In this document: one piece after another, positions 58,696 to 64,000 of the stretch
Position numbering within the stretch: the stretch's first letter is position 1
Layout: each line of letters starts with the position of its first letter
Assembly (NCBI RefSeq): GCF_015265435.1
Contig: NZ_JABJWH010000006.1
Span: 1-64,000, forward strand
Length of the DNA: 64,000 nt
Direction of reading: 5' to 3'
From: Alloalcanivorax profundimaris
GTDB taxonomy: Bacteria; Pseudomonadota; Gammaproteobacteria; Pseudomonadales; Alcanivoracaceae
The notes under the pieces: model-generated
Database searches by the model: none
What the model was told of the DNA's origin: nothing
What the model saw: only the letters and a program-made list of their open reading frames with translations
Program-made: the position numbers and the translations under genes

Positions 58696-58825
58696 AGCTT
58701 AGAAAAGGATGCGGCCTGCGTCCTCCGCTGCCGCGTAGTTCGCTGCCGCGTAGGCAGCTTAGGAATCCGCGCCAGGAAGGAGGGTGAGTGATGGATGGTT
58801 CGCTGCCGTACAGGCAGCCATGGAA
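58692..58825 (+). CRISPR. Subtype I-F CRISPR array, distal fragment
   Basis: A 3' repeat half (58692-58705) is followed by a 32-base spacer (58706-58737), a repeat with one change (58738-58765, TTAGGAA for TTAGAAA), a 32-base spacer (58766-58797), and a degenerate last repeat (58798-58825, GTACAGGCAGCCATGGAA end). Repeat and spacer lengths are exactly those of I-F arrays. The decay of the last repeat marks the leader-distal end. The end of the first spacer copies 12 bases of the repeat (CGCTGCCGCGTA). Confidence 0.88.
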
Positions 58826-58844
58826 CTGCGTATTGGGAAAAGCC

Positions 58845-59162
58845 TCACTCCCGTTCCGGTGCGCGCACCTTGAGCGGGATGTAGACCGCCTCGACCTTGC
58901 CGTCCAGGGCGGCGGGAATCTGCCCGGCCAGGACGCTGCGCGGCAGCGGCGTTCTCAGCACGTAGCCGCCGCCGAGGCCCTCGGCCCGTTCCAGCGGCAT
59001 GTCCAGCAGACGAATCAGGCGCACCGGCGAGCGGTCGAAGCCGTCCGGTGAGTAGGTCCATTCCGGGACCAGGCAAACGGTGCCCTCGATGCGGATGGCG
59101 TCGCAGGTAAAACTGACGTCGGGCTCTTCATCAGAGTGCAGCGTGACGGTAAGCGAGTCCAT
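58845..59162 (-). CDS. Hypothetical protein
   Basis: 105 residues from ATG 59162, which follows an AAGGGGGTT ribosome-site-like stretch. Beta-rich in appearance: S-L-T-V-T-L-H-S, F-T-C-D-A-I-R-I-E-G-T-V-C-L-V-P-E-W, then V-R-L-I-R-L. No signal peptide or membrane helix. Not recognised. Codon use is like the core genes, not like the CRISPR insert; its stop is 20 bases from the last CRISPR repeat. Confidence 0.65.
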   Translation of the reverse strand: MDSLTVTLHSDEEPDVSFTCDAIRIEGTVCLVPEWTYSPDGFDRSPVRLIRLLDMPLERAEGLGGGYVLRTPLPRSVLAGQIPAALDGKVEAVYIPLKVRAPERE

Positions 59163-59267
59163 GCCAACCCCCTTTGGTGGGTTCCTTTGTGGTCTTTTTG
59201 TTATTGGCGTGGGCTGGGAAGCTACCACCTTATGTGAAATGGATCACCTGGACATAAGGACAGTGCG

Positions 59268-59290
59268 GCCCGCCGGGCGGCGGGCCGGCG
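59268..59290 (-). terminator. GC-rich hairpin after the DUF2167 gene
   Basis: GGCCCGCCG / CGGCGGGCC stem just past the stop at 59294, without a T-run. Possibly a weak or factor-assisted terminator. Confidence 0.35.
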
Positions 59291-59293
59291 GGG

Positions 59294-60184
59294 TCAGGAT
59301 TTGCGGAACAGCTTGCGGCCCAGGGCGGCGAGGCCGGCCAGGAGGACGAACCAGAACTTCTTGAGCAGCAGCAGGGCGGCGGCGAGCACGCCGGTCTTGG
59401 CCAGGGCCTTGCCGGCGATCAGCCCGCCCACGCCGTAGGCGGCCAGGTGGTCGGTGTCCGGGTCGTAGTCGGCGTAGCGGTTGCCTTCCTCGAAGCGGGA
59501 CAGGGCGAGCACCGCTTCCCGGTGGTGGTTGATCTCCGGCAGGGCGGGCATGTCGGCGATGAAGTTCATCTGCAGGAAGCCTTCGCGGCCCAGTTTGCGG
59601 ATATTGTAATTGAGGGTGTCGCCTTCCTGGCCTTCGAAGTGGATGCGTTTGGCCCAGTATAACTGGTGGGTGTCCGGGTCGTAGTGGGGCGGTTCCGCCC
59701 AGCCCACCAGTTCCAGGGTTTCATAGCCGAGTTCCTGGCGTTGCGGGTTGGCGTCGCGGATGTCCTCGCGCATGGTTTCCAGCAGTTCGTCGTAGTCGAT
59801 GTGGTCGGCGTCCTCGTCGTCCACGTGGCCGTCTTCCACATAGGCGATGTCCACGCCCCAGGCCTCGGCGTCGAAGGGCCGGTAATGGCTGGGAAACAGC
59901 ATGCCCAGGGTGGTGTCGTCCGGCGGATTGCCCCAGAAATCCTCGAGGACGGTGCGCGCGTCCTTCTTGTCCAGGTAGTAGAAGTCGTCGGGTATGGTGA
60001 GGACCACGCCGGCTTCCTCCAGGCGGATTTCGCCACGGCGCGGGGTCATGGTGTCCCAGGTACGTTCGACATGCTGCTGCCAGGCCCGGGCGTCGTCGTA
60101 GGTGGCCGGCGCCGGCTCGTCGGCGGCCAGGGCACTGTTGGACAGCAACAGCGCCGCCCCCCAAAGGGTCGTCCATTGGTTCAT
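59294..60184 (-). CDS. DUF2167 domain membrane protein
   Basis: 296 residues. Signal peptide (1-20, ending A-L-A), an extracytoplasmic DUF2167 domain (about 45-245; R-R-G-E-I-R-L-E-E-A-G-V and Y-Y-L-D-K-K-D-A near the start, G-Y-E-T-L-E-L-V-G-W-A-E-P-P-H-Y-D in the middle), and a C-terminal hydrophobic helix (about 265-285) before a basic tail. Family function is unknown. Confidence 0.85.
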   Translation of the reverse strand: MNQWTTLWGAALLLSNSALAADEPAPATYDDARAWQQHVERTWDTMTPRRGEIRLEEAGVVLTIPDDFYYLDKKDARTVLEDFWGNPPDDTTLGMLFPSHYRPFDAEAWGVDIAYVEDGHVDDEDADHIDYDELLETMREDIRDANPQRQELGYETLELVGWAEPPHYDPDTHQLYWAKRIHFEGQEGDTLNYNIRKLGREGFLQMNFIADMPALPEINHHREAVLALSRFEEGNRYADYDPDTDHLAAYGVGGLIAGKALAKTGVLAAALLLLKKFWFVLLAGLAALGRKLFRKS

Positions 60185-60394
60185 CGTGATGTCCTTTCGG
60201 TTTCGTTTTTTCCGTTGCGAGCGGGCCCTGAGGCGGGCCCCGTTCCCCGATGTTCAGTGTAGCGGTGGCGGTCATGGTAAGCGCGTGACGCGGCTCTCAT
60301 CCGCGCCTTTACGGCGGCCATCCGGCTCTGACAAGCTATTCGGACGCCCCGTCGGAAGGGGCGGCTACCCAGCGGTCAGGAAGGGAGGCCAGGG

Positions 60395-60658
60395 ATGATG
60401 TTGACGTGTTGCAGTGACTGCCAGTATCGCGGTGCGCGGCCCCGCCGGACGCTTTATGGTCCCGGGGTGTGGTGCAGCCATCCGGACAATCCGGATTCGG
60501 TGCCCCGGGGCGTGTTGCACGCCGGTTCCGCCAGTGTGGAGTGCGCCTACGCGCGGTCCGGCGCGGCCCGGGAGCAGGGCGACCGGGTGCGCGAGCGCCG
60601 CGAACGCGGGCCGGTGGTGCGGGTGCGCCGGCGTATTCCGGTCAGCGGCACGGCGTGA
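60395..60658 (+). CDS. Possible small Cys-containing protein
   Basis: 87 codons, MMLTCCSDCQYRG..., with cysteines at 5, 6, 9, 27 and about 50, which might bind a metal. A GGGAGG site stands eight bases before the ATG. The last 30 residues are Arg-rich, of low complexity, and overlap the 3' end of the GDSL gene by 17 bases. It could be chance in GC-rich DNA. Confidence 0.4.
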   Translation: MMLTCCSDCQYRGARPRRTLYGPGVWCSHPDNPDSVPRGVLHAGSASVECAYARSGAAREQGDRVRERRERGPVVRVRRRIPVSGTA

Positions 60659-61373
60659 GCCGCGCCGCCAGGGTGTCCGCCACCCGGTCCGCGATGTAGG
60701 CATAGCCCCGTTCGCCGGGGTGGTAGCCGTCCTCGGCCAGATAGGCCGGGTCGGCGATGACCGGATAGGCCAGATGCTGGACGCCCTCCAAGCGCGCCGC
60801 CAGGGCGCGCTGTGCCCGATCCAGCCGCGCCGCCCGCAGCCCCAGCACCTGGCGCAGGGGGCGGGGCAGGGCGGTGAAGTGCTGCATCGGGGGCACCGAC
60901 AGCAATGCTACCGGTAACGAGGGGCGGTCCCGCCTCAGTGCGTCGATCAGGGCCCGCAGGTCCGCCTGGTAACGGCCCGGCCGGGTCAGCCCGGTGGTGT
61001 CGTTAACCCCCAGACTGATTACCACCAGGTCCGCCTCCGGCGGCGGTTCCGCCGCCAACCGGTCCGCCAGGGCCCGGGCGCGGATGCCGTTCACGCCTGT
61101 TACCCGCCAGCCCACCGTTCGCGCCGAGCGGGCATGCAGCGCGCGGGCCAGCTGACCGCCCAGCCCCTGGTGGTGTTCGGCCACGCCGACGCCGGCGGCG
61201 GTGGATTCGCCCACCACCAGCAAGCGGGTGGCCACCGGTCCCGCGCCGGCCTGGCCGTGGTCCGCGCCGCCGGCTTCCGGCAGGCGCGGGGTCTCGCGGC
61301 GGGCACGCCTGGCCTGCGCCATCAGCAGCGGGGCCAGAGCGATCAGCGCCAGCCAGAAACGTACGCCTTCCAT
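60642..61373 (-). CDS. SGNH/GDSL hydrolase
   Basis: 243 residues. An N-terminal hydrophobic helix (about 5-18) may anchor or export it. Block I is V-V-G-E-S-T-A-A-G-V (Ser as nucleophile), block III S-L-G-V-N-D-T, block V D-G-Y-H-P-G. Likely a lipase/esterase or lysophospholipase. The ATG at 61373 (MEGVRFWLALI) is four bases after the stop of the flavoprotein gene, so the two are co-transcribed. Confidence 0.87.
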   Translation of the reverse strand: MEGVRFWLALIALAPLLMAQARRARRETPRLPEAGGADHGQAGAGPVATRLLVVGESTAAGVGVAEHHQGLGGQLARALHARSARTVGWRVTGVNGIRARALADRLAAEPPPEADLVVISLGVNDTTGLTRPGRYQADLRALIDALRRDRPSLPVALLSVPPMQHFTALPRPLRQVLGLRAARLDRAQRALAARLEGVQHLAYPVIADPAYLAEDGYHPGERGYAYIADRVADTLAARLTPCR

Positions 61374-61377
61374 GGGG

Positions 61378-63003
61378 TCAGCCCACGAACATGCGCCGCG
61401 CCAGCGGCAGGCCCTTGCGGCCGGTGACCGCCAGGGTGGTGGCCAGGCCCGCCACCAGGGCGCCGACCACGCCGCAGGTGAGCACGTCCTGGCCGGTGAG
61501 GTAGAGGCCGGGGATGCGGGTCTTGGGGCGCAGCCAGTCCTGCTGGAAGCGGTTGGGATCGTGGTCCAGGCCGTATATCTCGCCGGTGGGGTAGCGGCAG
61601 AACCAGGCGGTGGAGAGCGGCGTGGACAGCTCGTAATAGTCCAGGTGGGCACGCAGGTTGGGGTGTTTCTCGAACAGCTTCTCCAGCAACCGTTGGGCGA
61701 AGGCCTCCTTGTCGGCCTCGTAGTCCTCGCCACGCTGGCCCCAGGTGGTGCCGTCCCAGCGCTGGTACCACTGGTAGGGCGCGGCGGCGACGATCTCCAC
61801 CGTGGCCCGGCCCGGGTAGCGGCGGGTGAAATCCGGGTCCTTGGCGCTGGGGAAGGAGATGTAGGTGAGCGGGATGTCTTGGTGGTCCGGGTCCGCCAGG
61901 GCGCGGTCCAGCTGGCCTTCGTAATCGTTGTCCGGGTAGATCCAGTAGTTGGTTTTCGGCAGCCCCAGGTTCTCGGCGGTGTCGTTCAGGCCGATGTAGA
62001 GGCAGGCGCTGGCCATGGAGCGGTTCACTCGCCCCAGCCGTTCCCGGTAGTGGTCGTGGTGCGGCGCGTGTTCGGGCAGCAGCTCCGTGAAGGTGTTGAA
62101 CACGCCGGCGTCGCTGATCACGCAGGGGGCCCGCTCTTCATGGCCGTCGGCCAGGCGCACGCCGGTGGCGCGGCCGTTCTCCACCAGAATGTCGGTGACG
62201 TCGGCGTAGGTGAACACCTCGCCGCCGCTGGCCTGGATCACCGGCAGGATGGTGCGCGCGATTTGCGCGGCGCCGCCCACCGGGTAGTAGCCGCCGTGCA
62301 GGTAGTGGCGGGCGATCAGGGCGTGGATCAGAAAGCTCGACCGGGACGGCGGCAGGCCGTTGTCGCCCCACTGGCCGGTGAGCACGGCGATCAGTTCCTG
62401 GTTGCTGGTGAGTTCCTCCAGTACCGCCCGGGTGGGCCGGTTGTAGCGGCCCAGGGCGCCCAGGTCCAGCCCTTTGCGGGTGATGCCGGCCACCGCCCGG
62501 GGCAGCATGCGCGCCAGCGTCAGTGGCTGCACGGCGCCGGCCGCCTTCTTGATGGCGGTCAGGTAGGCGTCGATGGCGTCGTGTTCGTCCGGGAACGCCT
62601 TTTGCAGCTCGGCGCGGAACGCCTGGGGACCGGCCTTGAGGTCGTAGTGCCGGTCGCCCAGGTGGATGCGGTCGTAGCACTCGGCCATGGGGGCCCATTG
62701 CAGCCGGCCGTCGGTGATGTGGTCGAACAGCCGCCGGCCCAGGGTATCGGGGCGGCCCATGTCGCCAATGTAATGCACACCCACGTCCCATTCGTAGCCG
62801 TTGCGCTCGTAGCTGTGGGTGAAGCCGCCGGCGGTGTAATGCTGCTCGAACACCGCCACCTTCCAGCCCATCCTGGCCAGGCAGGCGGCACTGGCCAGGC
62901 CGCCGATGCCGGAGCCGATCACCAGGGCGTCGTAGGGGCCATTCAGGCGATTGGCGCGGTAGCGCCGGCCGATCCCGAGGCGGCTGGGTTGCGGGCTGGC
63001 CAT
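61378..63003 (-). CDS. Phytoene-desaturase-like FAD-dependent oxidoreductase
   Basis: 541 residues. The N-terminal Rossmann motif V-I-G-S-G-I-G-G-L-A-S-A near 28 binds FAD, followed by E-Q-H-Y-T-A-G-G. The C-terminal L-Y-L-T-G-Q-D-V segment closes the FAD site. The whole resembles carotenoid isomerase / retinol saturase-type (CrtISO/RetSat) enzymes; no carotenoid genes are nearby, so a lipid or sterol-like substrate is possible. AAGGAG is seven bases before the ATG. It heads a two-gene unit with the GDSL hydrolase. Confidence 0.85.
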   Translation of the reverse strand: MASPQPSRLGIGRRYRANRLNGPYDALVIGSGIGGLASAACLARMGWKVAVFEQHYTAGGFTHSYERNGYEWDVGVHYIGDMGRPDTLGRRLFDHITDGRLQWAPMAECYDRIHLGDRHYDLKAGPQAFRAELQKAFPDEHDAIDAYLTAIKKAAGAVQPLTLARMLPRAVAGITRKGLDLGALGRYNRPTRAVLEELTSNQELIAVLTGQWGDNGLPPSRSSFLIHALIARHYLHGGYYPVGGAAQIARTILPVIQASGGEVFTYADVTDILVENGRATGVRLADGHEERAPCVISDAGVFNTFTELLPEHAPHHDHYRERLGRVNRSMASACLYIGLNDTAENLGLPKTNYWIYPDNDYEGQLDRALADPDHQDIPLTYISFPSAKDPDFTRRYPGRATVEIVAAAPYQWYQRWDGTTWGQRGEDYEADKEAFAQRLLEKLFEKHPNLRAHLDYYELSTPLSTAWFCRYPTGEIYGLDHDPNRFQQDWLRPKTRIPGLYLTGQDVLTCGVVGALVAGLATTLAVTGRKGLPLARRMFVG

Positions 63004-63020
63004 GGTCTCGCTCCTTGAAA

Positions 63021-63035
63021 GTACACAGTGTGTAC
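63021..63035. promoter_or_regulatory. Palindromic operator before the flavoprotein gene
   Basis: GTACACAGTGTGTAC: two perfect 7-base arms around one G, 18 bases before the start codon and just upstream of the AAGGAG. Typical of TetR- or GntR-size operators. No regulator gene adjoins, so the reader is elsewhere. Confidence 0.6.
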
Positions 63036-63079
63036 ATTGCCCCGGTTTGGCCGGGCCGTCAAGGCAGGCGTGTGGGGGT

Positions 63080-63134
63080 GTAGGAGCGACTTTAGTCGCG
63101 ATGGAAGCTTGATCGCGACTAAAGTCGCTCCTAC
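63080..63134. repeat. REP-like inverted pair
   Basis: GTAGGAGCGACTTTAGTCGC facing its own complement, with GGAAGCTTG-like bases between: a near-perfect 55-base hairpin. Same family as 38944 and 51178, with A/T in place of G/C in the inner stem. It lies between two minus-strand genes and could also act as a stop for the aldo/keto reductase gene. Confidence 0.75.
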
Positions 63135-63144
63135 GGTGCTGCCT

Positions 63145-64000
63145 TCAGGGCGCGGGGAAGGGGAAGCGGGTGTGGATGGCTTCCAGTTCCTTCTCCAGGT
63201 CCTTGTCCCAGGCCAGGTTCACGCTGTCCAGATTCTCGCGGAGCTGGTTGAGGTTGGTGGCGCCGATGATGTTGCTGGTCACGAACGGCCGGGTGGTGAC
63301 GAACTGCAGGGCCAGCTGGGTGGGGCTCACGCCGCGTTCCTCGGCGAGCCGGCAGTAGGCCTCGGTGGCGGCCTCGGCCTGTTCGTTGGTGTAGCGGGCG
63401 AACTGCTTGAACAGGGTCAGTCGCGCGTTGGCCGGCTGCTGGCCGTGGCGGTACTTGCCGGTGAGCATGCCGAACGCCAGCGGCGAATAGGCCAGCAGGC
63501 CCACGTCCTCGCGGTGCGCCACCTCGCCCAGGCCGACCTCGAAGGTGCGGTTGAGCAGGGAATAGGGGTTCTGGATCGACACCGGGCGCGCCAGGCCGAT
63601 TTTCTCCGCCTCGTGAATGAAGGTCATGGTGCCCCAGGGGGTCTCGTTGGACAGGCCCCAGTGGCGGATCTTGCCGGCGTCCACCAGCTTCTTGAGGCCG
63701 GCCACGGTCTCGGCGATGGAGACCGCGTCCGGGTCCTCGCGGTGTTTGTAGTTGAGGCGGCCGAAGTAATTGGTGGTGCGCTCCGGCCAGTGCAGCTGGT
63801 AGAGGTCGATGACGTCCGTGCGTAGGCGCTTGAGGCTGCCTTCCACGGCGCTTTGCAGGCTCTCGGCGGTGAAGCGCGGGCCGCCGCGGATGTGCTTGAC
63901 GTAGTCGCCGGGGCCGGCGGCCTTGGTGGCCAGCACCACCTTGTCGCGGTTGCCGGTTTGGGCGAACCAGTCGCCGATGATCTCCTCGGTGCGGAACGAG
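63145..64000 (-). CDS. Aldo/keto reductase, Tas-like (5' end outside window)
   Basis: Partial: the frame is open to the window edge, and reads S-F-R-T-E-E-I-I-G-D-W before V-L-A-T-K-A-A-G-P. About 285 C-terminal residues are present. D-L-Y-Q-L-H-W-P-E-R-T-T-N-Y-F-G (with the catalytic His), G-L-S-N-E-T-P-W-G and Q-N-P-Y-S-L-L-N-R are the AKR barrel marks. It closely follows the E. coli Tas pattern, NADPH-dependent. The catalytic Asp/Tyr region lies beyond the edge. Confidence 0.88.
   Translation of the reverse strand, partial: SFRTEEIIGDWFAQTGNRDKVVLATKAAGPGDYVKHIRGGPRFTAESLQSAVEGSLKRLRTDVIDLYQLHWPERTTNYFGRLNYKHREDPDAVSIAETVAGLKKLVDAGKIRHWGLSNETPWGTMTFIHEAEKIGLARPVSIQNPYSLLNRTFEVGLGEVAHREDVGLLAYSPLAFGMLTGKYRHGQQPANARLTLFKQFARYTNEQAEAATEAYCRLAEERGVSPTQLALQFVTTRPFVTSNIIGATNLNQLRENLDSVNLAWDKDLEKELEAIHTRFPFPAP

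Noticed and set aside
58572-58791. Short plus-strand frames over the distal CRISPR repeats
   Set aside because: They read through repeats and spacers; not genes.

Overview
The window looks like the chromosome of a GC-rich gammaproteobacterium. The gene orders gatCAB/mreBCD, kdsD-kdsC-lptC-lptA-lptB-rpoN-hpf-ptsN-rapZ-npr and ibaG-murA-hisGDC are gammaproteobacterial. A FadL-type porin, several fatty-acyl-CoA enzymes and a single-chain ATP sulfurylase fit a marine, lipid- or hydrocarbon-using bacterium of the Alcanivorax/Alloalcanivorax kind. That placement is inference from content and style; no 16S or other marker is present. No rRNA or tRNA gene was recognised.

Region 1 (1-2.6 kb) is a two-gene type XI (Slam) secretion locus: a signal-peptide-bearing, non-lipidated cargo resembling soluble haemophores, followed by a Slam outer-membrane protein, with a Fur-box-like palindrome in front. 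Region 2 (2.6-9.8 kb, minus strand) holds a CoA-transferase, an HTH-Fic protein with an array of phased TACGGCCA sites in front of it, and gatC-gatA-gatB followed by a crotonase. Region 3 (9.8-19.6 kb, plus) is the cell-shape/envelope run mreB-mreC-mreD-maf-yhdP-nit-tldD, ending in a cyclic-nucleotide-binding protein. Region 4 (19.6-26.1 kb) has a MORN/C13-protease lipoprotein, an MFS exporter, darP, pmbA (partner of tldD) and two tandem membrane paralogues.

Region 5 (26.1-34.5 kb, minus) is mgtE plus the long LPS-transport / sigma-54 / nitrogen-PTS cluster. Region 6 (34.7-40 kb, plus) is a lone mlaC, then ibaG-murA-hisG-hisD-hisC. Region 7 (40-51 kb) carries MuiA-like, DegS/AlgW-like, Nif3-like, lipid kinase, sat, zapG, alpha/beta hydrolase, zapE, acyl-CoA dehydrogenase and FadL-type genes, mostly ended by clear terminators.

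Region 8 (51.1-58.8 kb) is the most unusual part. A subtype I-F CRISPR array (28-base repeats, 32-33-base spacers) with a leader-like sequence and no cas genes is split by about 7.1 kb of foreign-looking DNA. The insert begins with a decayed IS3-family element inside a CRISPR repeat, carries a Kef-type antiporter, an unknown membrane protein and a frameshifted PAS-GGDEF-EAL gene, and ends with a second copy of the IS left end fused to the 3' half of a CRISPR repeat. Two more repeats, the last degenerate, follow.

Region 9 (58.8-64 kb, mostly minus) has a small unknown protein, a DUF2167 protein, a possible small Cys-rich protein, a GDSL esterase, a phytoene-desaturase-like flavoprotein with a palindromic operator, a REP-like hairpin and a truncated aldo/keto reductase running off the right edge.
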